The notes beneath the pieces are model-generated. The model ran no database searches, was not told where the DNA came from, and saw only the letters and a list, made by a program, of their open reading frames with translations. The translations under genes and the position numbers were made by a program. This document shows, piece by piece, positions 31,601 through 43,600 of a stretch of DNA of 64,000 nucleotides. Every line of letters starts with the position of its first letter. The stretch's first letter is position 1. The stretch is taken from positions 384,616-448,615 of the forward strand of contig JAINUG010000213.1 in assembly GCA_029706075.1 (NCBI GenBank), in the 5' to 3' direction. The stretch is from Aldrovandia affinis (Eukaryota; Chordata; Actinopteri; Notacanthiformes; Halosauridae).

Positions 31601-34600
31601 TGCCTCTACTACCCGACCTGGCAAGCTGTTCCAGGCATTTTTTTACACAACTCTGTAAAAAAACAAAAACCTTCATAATATCTGTGCGGAATTTGCCTTT
31701 AACTAATTTCGACCTGTGGCCTCTTGTTCTACTAACCGAACTTATCTTAACAAGTCTTTGGTAGTTCACTTTGCTAATCCCTTTTAGGAATTTAAAAACC
31801 TCAATCAAATCCACCCTAAGTCTCTGTTTGCTGAGCTTTTATAAATTGAGCGCCTTAAGTCTATCCTCATAACGTTTACCTTTCATACCATGTACCAATG
31901 TAGTTGCCCTTCTTTGAACGTTTTCAAGAGCTTCTATGCCTACCCTGATCTTTGCTACAGGAACATCAAAAACAGCCTAAACACATCCTAAAAGGGCGGT
32001 TCTATGCATAGCAGACCACTGTGCCAAGAAAGACTTCATGATCTCTATTGAAATAGGGGTGCATTAAAGGGCAGGGCATATGAACTCTGACCCAGCACAC
32101 CAGGGCATATTGACTCTGACTCAGCACACCTATATAACAACCCAGGTGATTGAGTTCCCTCAAGGCATACTGTGGGCTCAGGTCCTCATCAGAATGGCCC
32201 CCTTCAGCTTTGTGCCCCCCTCCATTCGGCTGTGTTATCTTTCTTGGGTTTGTTGTTGTTGTTGTTGTTGTTAATATTTAATATTTAATATTTAAATGCA
32301 CGTGTAAAGACATAGAGGACTGGTGTTAACCGCTATGTATGTGTACTCCTGTTAAAACGGGGTGTGCATTGTACCCAAGGACTTGGGGATATGATCTTGG
32401 TACTGTCAGGGATTGACAAATTTATATTTATAAAAATTATTTTATTGTTATTTATATTCTACTCTCTTTTAAGTAGTGTCTTTTAAAAAAACTAACATTT
32501 TTTTATTTTATTTTTTATTTTTATTTTTTACTAATGCCACTTAGGAATGTACTCAGGAGGAATGTCTACATGGGTTGCTTTTAAAACAATGACATCACCC
32601 CTTGAATTTATTCATCGAAATGTTTTGGTTCATCAATAGTAGAAGTAGAATTAAGTGTTAACATACTTGTATTGATAACCAATTGTCATTACTGGCTGAC
32701 AATGTTTCTAAGCAGTTTGAACTTGAATCCACAAAATACGGCGTAAAGTGTCTGCCGTTTCAACTGCTCTGTTATTTCAGCAGTCAGCGGGTGTACATAG
32801 ATCAGCCACCAAGGAATTCCTCTGGCTGGATTGGGTCGGATTGATTTTAAATGGATGGATTTTCTTTTGACATTCTACCCTTCAGAATCCATCTGAAGTG
32901 TACTGTATGTATCAATATTTCCAACATGATACGGAGCTTATTGGACGTGATGATGTATCTTTGCGAAGGACTAGGTAACACGATGCCACATCCGAGCTCA
33001 CAGCCGCGATCAATGGTCCGCTCGGATCCAGCTTGCGTCAGGCACATTTTTTTATTTTATTTTTTATTTTTATTTTTACTAATGCCACTTAGGAATGTAC
33101 TCAGGAGGAATGTCTACATGGGTTGCTTTTAAAACAATGACATCACCCCTTGAATTTATTCATCGAAATGTTTTGGTTCATCAATAGTAGAAGTAGAATT
33201 AAGTGTTAACATACTTGTATTGATAACCAATTGTCATTACTGGCTGACAATGTTTCTAAGCAGTTTGAACTTGAATCCACAAAATACGGCGTAAAGTGTC
33301 TGCCGTTTCAACTGCTCTGTTATTTCAGCAGTCAGCGGGTGTACATAGATCAGCCACCAAGGAATTCCTCTGGCTGGATTGGGTTGGATTGATTTTAAAT
33401 GGATGGATTTTCTTTTGACATTCTACCCTTCAGAATCCATCTGAAGTGTACTGTATGTATCAATATTTCCAACATGATACGGAGCTTATTGGACGTGATG
33501 ATGTATCTTTGCGAAGGACTAGGTAACACGATGCCACATCCGAGCTCACAGCCGCGATCAATGGTCCGCTCGGATCCAGCTTGCGTCAGGCCCAGGGCTG
33601 GGAGCCGGCTCCCAGGGACCGCCGGTAGGGTGAAATCAAAGCACAGTTCGTGTGGGTATAGGGTGTACAGTTTAAGGAGCACTGGTGAAAGTCATTTGAC
33701 ATTAGCTCATCCCTCATCCCTTTTTTCCACCGTGCACATGAGTACATTTTTTTATTTTATTTTTATTTTCAAATTTTCTTCCTGTTTTTCTCCCAATTTG
33801 GTTGCCAATTATACCCTCTATTTATCTAAATTCAACCTCACCCACGAGTCCACCGCCCGTCCTCTGGGTAACGAGCAAATTTTTCCCGGGCTGGCAGATC
33901 ACGGAGCTGATCACGGACGCCCTTCCGCTCCTCGATGAACTCGTGCCGGCTCACCCTCCCCTTCCCCTGGGACGGACAGCCAAATGCCGCCCCCTGATCA
34001 GAGCTAACGGCCAGGGCCGGTCTGGCAGAGACGAGTTTCGAACCGCGTCCCTGATAGGCAGCCACACTCGTTTCGGACCAGCCAAAAAGATGCCTATCAG
34101 GGACACGGTAGACTGCTACGCACCATACATTTCTTTTTTGAGCTATGTCCCGATTAATAAATAATATATTGTGCCGAAGGTGGAGCTTTTATGGATTTTT
34201 TTGCTACATGTAAGTTTTTCCTGTATGTTCACGTGGTGTAGCCGAGACTTAATACAGGTGTAATACTATCATTTTCTGTACGCTTTCAAAATTAGACTAA
34301 CTGCAGTATGTTTTATAACTAACTTAGATTTTCTATTAGAATTTCAGAAAGTGTCTTGTCTTTTCTCCACCCCTCCCATTTATTTCTCACAAAACATTCT
34401 TATTTACATTCAGTGGCCAGTGAATTCATGTTGTTTAAGTAACTTTAAGCAACCGCTACCAAAATGTAAAGCTTGAGCGTTGAGGACAAATCACACCCCA
34501 GTTTAGCTGAATAAGGATGTGTCGGTGTACTTTTTAGGTGTCATAGAATCCCGCGCCCAATCGCGGCTTGCTGTTTCTGTTGGTACAAAAGCATAATTGT

Positions 34601-37600
34601 GAGCCGGTGTAGCGCTCCCATCCTGTGATTTGCCACATCGGACACTGTGCAGTGCCATATCAATGTCACCGATTGTAAAAAGAGCTGCTGCTAAAACCAG
34701 ATTGGTCTGTTTGCTCGTTTTCGCAGGGCACCATTCACCCGTTCCGTAAAACACAGAGGTCTTTCTTCGGAAAGTTCACGCAAGAATTCCTCCTGGTGGC
34801 CTCGGACCGACGGGTGAGTAAAATTGCACACTCCGCGCATGACCTTGTAGCCTGGCGCTGAGATCTCTCCCCGTCTATGGCTGCCTCGGTCAGAGAGAGC
34901 TCGCTCCCCGTCGCAGGTTGCCTGGGATTACAGATCGCTTTTAAGGTAGACAGCTTTCGTGTTTTCAGGACATTTATTAATTGGTTTAAAGACTAAGCTG
35001 TTTACTCATCTCGCCGCGCAGCACCGAAACCGACTCTCCCGTTTAATCTCTCATCTCCGGCCAGCTTCCGAGAAGCTCTTATTTATTTGCGTGTAAATCG
35101 CCTTGAACGGACAAGATTTGCTTCCCATTGTCAAGCAGAGGGTATTGTAACCTGCAGCCGATAGGCAATGGCGACAGTGTGGTCTGAGATGTGATCGTGT
35201 CGTAGATTAGTGCAGGAGGCACACATGTAAGGTCATGTGTAATCCACTTTTGGCCTACACCAGGGTCCGAATTAGACAAACAAACCGGGGATGGGATTAC
35301 ACTAGATAGATTAAAAGCAGGCCAAACTGAAGGACAAACATTGATTGAAAAATAAAATGTATTTTGCCCTGACACCAAAACAACAGAATAGAGAGGAAAA
35401 ACCCCCCATCTCAATAGCTTTTTCTCATTTTCTTCTCGCATCATTGATTCAATTTGCTGTTCCGTGTCCGGTCGCGGTCTCCTGGCTCTGGTTCCGGGTG
35501 GTTCTGAGTTCCGGGTGGTTCTGAGTTCCAGGTGGTTCTAATAATAATAATATAATATACACCATTTGAGACGCTTTTGGTTCGACTTACAGTAGTGAAT
35601 GCATACATTTTCAGTATATGTGGCCCCAGTGGGGATTGAACCCACAACCTAAGGGTTGCCAACGCTGTGCTCTACCAACTGAGCCACAGAGATGTGTGCT
35701 GAAACATGGCGCCTCCGGCTGGTCCAGCCAGGCCTCCCCTACAGTGGCCGTCAGGCTCTCCCAGGCCTCCGCACATCCGCGCCCAGGCCAGCTGGTATCA
35801 GATCCGGCCACATCCTGTCCTCCCGTATCCCACAATCCCTCAGCGCCTCACCTCCGGAGCATAAACTGCGGCTCTGCTGCGGGTCCGCTCTGCTCCTAGG
35901 GAAATAAATTCAATCTTGGAATCACAATTGAATCCCACTTTTTGCAAGGTATTGTTGTTTTGTTGGACCATGAAAAGTGACATTGGGCTCCTCGGGGGGG
36001 TCAGGGGGGCCAGTGTTGGGTAATGGGGACTAATGTGCTAAATATGTGAGCGTGGGTTCAACACCCTTACTTGGAATTATCCGGAAGCTTCTGTCTGCCC
36101 GTGACCTGGCTCCCTAAGCTCCTGCCACGCCCCAACCTGGACAAGGCTAAGACTCCGGCAGATAACCCCCGCCTGAGGCCGTGCTCCATCTGAGTGGCCC
36201 AATCCCCTGCTGTACCTCCAGCCAAGCAGCAGGGGCCACCCTCCCGGGCCCTCTGACCCCCCTCCTTGACCACCCTTGACCTGGAAGTAAACGCAGCGGG
36301 CTGCATGGTCCTCCGGCCCTCAAACGCTCGCTTCGCACAGAAGAGCCGAGGAGCCGGGAGAACCACCCGCCAGGAGACTCACACAGGGGCGAGGCGAGCG
36401 TTCCTCAGTCCGGTCGATGCGCTCCCGGGCCCGATCGATGACCGCTTGGGTGGGGGGTCGGGGCCTGTCTCAGTGGGGCGGTGTTTGTTCATGCGTCAGG
36501 GCAGGGCCCACGCCTACAGGCAGCGCACAAAAACCTGGGTGAATGAGGAATAATAAGTCAATGCCAAGCAGAGGCGACCACGCAGGTGTGGCTCATCCAT
36601 TCATTAAGCAAGTAACATCCCAGCATACATTGGGCCATGTATGAAAGTGCTGGACAGGCCTGGATGCCTGAAATGAGTGATAGCATGGCTGCCAAAGGGG
36701 GACTCCGGTGACTTTGAAAGAGGGGTGATTGTTGGACAGCTCAACTTGCTGATGTTTCACGAGCAACGGTGTCTAAGATGATGTCAGCTTGGAATTTTGA
36801 GGGGAAGACATCATCAGCAACAGTGAGCAGAAGCGTATACTCCGCGATCTCCACGTCCAGCATTGACTGAAAGTACAGGGCAAAACTGGAGAGCAAGAGC
36901 AACTGCAGTTCAGCAGACCGCAGCTTTCAATCTGGGGCGAGAGCAGCCAGCTTCATCAAACCCGGTGGTGGCCCAGCACCCTATTGTGTGAGCCTACATT
37001 GGTGTTTCCATTTGTAGTTCTCTACCTGTATGTCAAACCGCTGCCTTGGCAGCTGGTCCTGAGTGGAGGGTGAGGGTGCTGAAGCCAGCGCTGCCTTTTG
37101 CAGCCGCCCATCAGACAGCCCCCTGTCAGCAGTGCAGTGCGGTGTAGTGGTTAGGGAACTGGGCCAGTAGCTCAGAGGTTGCAGGTTAAAATCCACATCC
37201 ATATCCACATTTTATATTTTGAACTTAAATAAAGCATTTTACTAACAGAAGGTTGGACTTTTTACATTCAGATCCCAGATGCCCTACTGCCACTGTACCC
37301 TTGAGCAAAGGCACTTTACTGAATTTCTCCAGTAAAATATTTGGCTGCATATATGAAACAATATGTAAAAATGTCCACGCTCTGGACTAGGAAGTCTGCT
37401 AAGAGAATAATACTTTAAGGTCTGCCACCGTTCTTTACCTTGCTTGAGGGAGGGATGCGTTGAAGTTGTAGCGACGCGTGGTTTTTCTTTACCTACTTAG
37501 TCTTAACGCACCTTCTGTAAGTAACTTGGATAAAAGTGTCTACTGAATGACTGTAATGTACAAAAAAAGAGAATGTAATGTTGAGTGCGCTATAACCTCA

Positions 37601-40600
37601 TAGCATCACCGATCAGTGAGCACCAGGGCTGTCAGCTCACCCAGTGAATATGAAGGAATGCCCTGGTCTGAAACTGCGCTTTGCGTTCCAGTCCTGGAAG
37701 ATCCTGCTGTTCGGAGGCCTCAACCTGATCTGCATCGGCTGCCTGCTGATGTGGGGCCACTCCACCAACAGCATGGGTGAGTCTCTCTCTGGGGTGTGTG
37801 TCTGTGTCTCTGGGCTGAGTGTCTGTGTGTCTCTCTGGAGTTAGTGTCTGTGTGTCTGGGGTGAGTGTCTGTGTGTCTGGGGTGAGTGTCTGTGTGTCTC
37901 TCTGGAGTTCTTGTCTGTGTGTCTGGGGTTAGTGTCTGTGTGTCTGGGGTGAGTGTCTGTGTGTCTGGGGTGAGTGTCTGTGTGTCTCTCTGGAGTTCTT
38001 GTCTGTGTGTCTGGGGTTAGTGTCTGTGTGTCTGGGGTGAGTGTCTGTGTGTCTGGGGTGAGTGTCTGTGTGTCTCTCTGGAGTTATTGTCTGTGTGTCT
38101 GGGGTGAGTGTCTGTGTGTCTCTCTGGAGTTATTGTCTGTGTCTCTGGGGTGAGTGTCTGTGTGTCTCTGGGGTGAGTGTCTGTGTGTCTCTGGGGTGAG
38201 TGTCTGTGTGTCTCTCTGGGGTTATTGTCTGTGTGTCTGGGGTGAGTGTCTGTGTGTCTCTCTGGGGTTAGTGTCTGTGTGTCTGGGGTGAGTGTCTGTG
38301 TGTCTCTGGGGTGAGTGTCTGTGTGTCTCTGGGGTGAGTGTCTGTGTGTCTCTGGGGTTAGTGTCTGTCTCTCTCTGGGGTGAGTGTCTGTGTGTCTGGG
38401 GTGAGTGTCTGTGTGTCTCTCTGGGGTGAGTGTCTGTGTGTCTCTCTGGGGTTAGTGTCTGTCTCTCTCTGGGGTGAGTGTCTGTGTGTCTCTCTGGGGT
38501 TAGTGTCTGTCTCTCTCTGGGGTGAGTGTCTGTGTGTCTCTCTGGGGTTAGTGTCTGTCTCTCTCTGGGGTTATTGTCTGTGTGTCTCTCTGGAGTTATT
38601 GTCTGTGTGTCTGGGGTGAGTGTCTGTGTGTCTGGGGTTAGTGTCTGGTTAGTGACCGGTAGTAATGAGGCCGAAGTGTCATCTCCTCCGAGACGGCACC
38701 TGCACCATGCCATAGACTGCAACCCAGTACTACAGAACCACTCCTGTGCGCAGCGAACACCCAATCAGCTTCCCTCCCCCCTCCCTGGGGCGGACAGCCA
38801 ATTGCCGCCCCGGTGGCAGTCCCGACTCTGGCAGAGTTGACTCTGGCGCGTCCGGTGGAATCGGACCCCGGTCGCCGTGGCCAGCGTCGGACGTTGAAAC
38901 CACTGGCCCACGAGGGAGGCCCCAAATTAGTCCTGTTATTGTCAAAATAAATGTTATTCCTGTGTGTTAGGCTACGTCTGACCAGCAGTGGGACTACTGT
39001 GGGATGGGGGTTCATCTGTATGTAAATACAGGTACCAGGTCATTCTCAATCAGACACATCGCACACTTTCCGGTTGGGCTCTCCTCATGTAACGCTACTG
39101 TAATGCTCCCCCCTGCCTTCACCAGACAGAGGCAGGAGCGGCAGGGTGCAGTGGGCTCGAAAGAAGATACCCCCCCCCCCCATCTTTGAAAATGTTATTA
39201 CAGTCGAGCACAGGCCGATTTGTTTGGTTTAATGAATGACGCCGCGCTAAATCCTTGATCCTGTTCCGGCTAATCCCTTCAATATCAGCTCGCTGCCAAA
39301 CAGGCTGCGAGTCCACCACAGGTCTGTCGCGGGCAGGAAGAGGAAGACGTCCGTATCGTATCGAGCCGCAGTGGCTGATGCAGAACGGAATACGAACGTC
39401 GATATTCCCCCCCGAACAGCCGGGCAGCGCTCCGGCGCGGCCCTGACATTGCCCAGAGCTGGAGGACAGTGGATCCAGGGAGCTGGGAACCAGCTGGCAC
39501 CCGTCCCATCTGATGTTTAGCAACACAGAAATGAACACAGTGCTAATATTTAGATGCCGGGGGAAAGGGGATACCCTTACCCTCTGCTGAAGGCCGAGGG
39601 CCTCGCGCTCCCACCACCTGTCGGCCGGTGCGCTGCGTTGCTAATCGCGCCATGAAGTCATCCCTTCCTCATAACGGACCTCCTGCGGTGGGGAAGGGAT
39701 GCTGTCTGTGCGACTGGAATATTCCGGTTTGGCAGATTCACCGCGGTCGGCACATCCGCCATGAGCCCTAAACAGGAAGTGTACCAGGGGACCCCCAGAG
39801 CTTTCCATTTACCCACGAGCACGCCATGGGTCATTACAATCCCCTGTGCTATCCTCGTCCTAAATCTACCACAAACACAGACAAGACAGCAAGATCAGCC
39901 CTTCCCCATTGCTTGTGTTAGATGGACGTGCTGATCCAGTCCCTGTGTCGTGTGAATTAGACTCAGTTGGGCTCTTTTTTTAAATCAGAGCTGTGCTCTT
40001 AGAGGTCAGTGTGAAGGTCATTTGTTTGCGTGTTTTGTGAGGCTCCACTAGGAGGCGCTGGAGGACACTGTCCACCTGGTGTGTGCTCCCGTTAGACAGG
40101 AGATGTCTCGCTTCGGTAAGCCATCCTGTTTGGCAGCCTTGATGCCTCCCTGCCCTGTCCTGCCAGTGTAGTTGGTGGGCCACACAGTGTGTATGTATGC
40201 CATGCCATTTTGCCAGACAGGTGGTGTGGCTATACACCCTGGCGCTCTATGGTACGCCCCCTTGTGGGGAATTGGTGTACCTTTCCCATCTGATCGTGTC
40301 AGATTTCAGTGGAATGGATGCTTTTTGATGTGTGTTTTTCCTGTGTTTTAGTGCAGATGGATATGGCACGGTGTGTTAACTTGATTTAAAGCTTTTTTTA
40401 AATGGTTTGAAATTGTGTTTAGAGCTATGGATGTTAAATGAATGAAAAAGCAACAAAAGCAAAAGAAGAAATTTCTCATGAAGTGGTTCTGGGGTGTGCT
40501 GTGCCCAGGATGGCTCCATGGCCTTTGGTGTTAAAAAAATGGCAAAGGTGTCTGCTCTAATGTTCTGTGCAGACTCCCAATAGTTAAAAAAATGTATTAA

Positions 40601-43600
40601 TATTATTCTTTAATGAAAAGTAGCACGCAGAGGAGCTGAGCCCCAGAAGCAGGGAGCCATTTTGCCGTTAAACAAAACCGATGCGCGTCACGTGGTCCTT
40701 TGCCAGTTCACTGGGGCCCGCACGCGGGAGGCGCAGGCCTCGGAGAGACGCCGTTTCTCCGCCGGGTTTCCTGGGCCCTCCAAAGCAGCGGAGTGCTTTT
40801 AGCGCTCTGTCACCGTGGCAGCCGCGTAAATCAGATCCCTTCCACATCTCCGGGTGTTTTTCCAGTCACTGCGCCGTGCGACGCTATCGCCTCAGGAAGT
40901 GGAGACCCCCCCCCCCTCTCGCCCAGGACCAATGGGATGAGAGCATGCCTTCTCTGCTCTGCTATACCCCGCCCACACCATGGCGCAACCGTCGCTGAGA
41001 AACGGAGCAGTCTCCATCCTTTACAAGAGGCGATGCAGTGTAGTGTAATGGTTAGGTAACCGGAGGTTGCTGGTTCAATTCCCAGGTGGAGCACTGCCGT
41101 TGTACCCTTGAGCAAGGTACTTAACCTGAATTGCTTCAGTAAAATATCCAGCTGTATAAATTGATTTTATGTAAAGAAATGTATACTCTGTAAGTCGCTC
41201 TGGATAAGAGCGTCTGCTAAATGCCCGAAAAAAAAAAAAAAAAACACTTTTGGTGACATTTTCAGCATCGTAGATGTATTGGGTCACCGAAAAACAGGAA
41301 GTAAGATGGCCCTAGTCAGGTTTAGTAAATAATTCTGTCCTATTGGTGTAATTACAGTAAAGACTTCTGTAAACACCATCACGTCAGCAAGGCAAAGTCT
41401 GTGTGCTCATGACTGAATACAGTCGAGGAAACTATCAGGAAAGCTTTGTCATGAAAATGGGCAAAGAAATGTGCAACATCTGTGTTGACAAACCCCGGCG
41501 TGTCGGCCCACTCCTGGGCCTGCTCATTCATGTGGCGGTGGAAACGGGGGCAGGTGACCTTGCACTGAACCGTGAAGTCGGAGCAGGGCTGGGTTTTGTG
41601 CACAGTAATCATTAACGGAGAAAACGCGGTCCCACACTCAAAGTTCATTGTCAAGTGCGGTTTCCGTCTCAGTGACCCTACACAAAATGCACACGGCTCA
41701 AATTCCCTTTTTATTTTTTATTTGTTTTACTCTCTACTCCCTACGCCGGCTATGCGTAGGATAACCTCGTAATTCATTTTTCGTAGCGTCTTTTTATTTT
41801 ACTTGAATTTTTTTAGTGAAAAATATTGACGAGGGCCCTGGAAGGATAAACGTTCAGCGGAAGAGTGAGGCATGTTCGCGGAGCAGGTGCGCTCTCTGAG
41901 TGGCTGTAACTGATCCTGAACTCAGGTGCTCTCTGGCCTGTGAAATATAAAATGGATGAGTCTACTGGATTCTGTTCGGTGTTGTCAGCGCCCTGGTATC
42001 AAATTTTGCAGGGGATGATTGTATTCAGTTACAAGCTCGATATGCGCGTTCCTCTGTCATCAACACTTCTTTTAGCAAAATCAATAATGCTTCCTTTCCC
42101 TAAAACAATCACGCAACGCAGGTCATTAAAAAGAACAAAAAAAAACACAGCTAGGTATTTTACAAAACAGAAACCAACTCCCTGTTGGTGGTTTGTGAAT
42201 GCATGTAAAATTACTGGAGCGTTTGACTTCTTTGTTCGATGTCTGTTTTCCACTGGCCAAGCCTCCACATTCATGCAGGTTGTTTACCATATCACAGATA
42301 TTAAGGCAAACACAGATTATATCCCTATCATAACTATAAAGGGCTTTTCTTAAGCACCTTTAATACCCAGGGTGATTTCCTGGAAATGTCAGGCACTCAA
42401 TAAGAGTGCACCCAGAGTTTATTTGGATGAGAGACTAGGCCATAGGTTAGTCTGTTGTCACCTGACATGCTGCCTGTCCATTACGTACAAATTCACATTC
42501 ACCTTTGACATTTGTCGTAGATTCCCCGGGGTCAGAGAGAGGCCACGCTCGCGCATCCTGCGCTGTGTGCGTTCGCTGTTCGCTGATGTCTCGTACTGTC
42601 GTGGCAAAAGAGGACGCCCCACCCACTCCTGTGTGAGGGCAGTTCTAGTGGCGAGCTCTCTGGAGAATGGGACGGGATTTTGTGGAGTATACAGAGCCAG
42701 AAATCAGTATCAATCTCTTGTGTGGAACTGAAGTGAAATAATGGAGTCTTGGTAGAGTCCGGGCGAAGGACACTCTTGTTATCATCTTCAAACGGTGAAG
42801 CAGATTACAGGTTATTTGTGTACTTACAAATAATGTCTTGTATTAAAATTCTCTGCATAATCTTTAACTCTTTATAATTTTTTGTGAGATTATGGCATGG
42901 ATATATATATCAGCTACTGCTTTCTGTTAAAAATTCTGTCAGGGAATACACCCCCCCCCACCTTACCCCGGATTCAGCTTTTCTGACTCAGTATTTATAC
43001 AAATATCAGTCTTTTATTGTCCAAAGTTAAGTCCAAACTTCAGATGTGTCCCTTTACTTCGACTGCCCCCCACTCCATCCCATGGGCTGGCTTATTTTCA
43101 GAAAATTAACAACCAATAAACAAGACAAACAACAGAGAAAGTGATTATTTCCACGCATTACATTATGGTTCAGTTTACAGCAGTGTTATAGTCCAAGTAG
43201 ACTCCCAAGTCCAAGTCACCTAGTCCTATTTAATTTGGTGTTTCCAATATTGTTTATTTTGTCTACCGCTTGTAATTGTCCCTATTAATGTTCACTCTTG
43301 TAGCTATTACCATTAACTTAAGTTAGCTCTACTAGTCGTAGTTTCAGTGATGCTAGCCAGCTAGTTACTATTAGCACACTTAGCAACCATTAGCGTGTGT
43401 TACACTCATACATAATTAGCTTCCCACAATACTACTGGCTAAATGGTGATTTTGACAACAATGTCTTTATAATGTATATTTAACTGGATTGAATTTAGCT
43501 AGTAAGCTATAGATGAATGAGCAAACTTGATGAGTTATTCAACCAGTGTTCATTTCGTCAACTAAAGTGATGACTAAAATTGTCGTCAACAACCAGTTTT

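Noticed and set aside
38222..38764. 180-codon minus-strand open frame rich in His, Arg, Thr and Pro
   Set aside because: It is the translation of the slc30a6 intron 4 minisatellite running into a SINE. The repeat period sets the amino-acid pattern.
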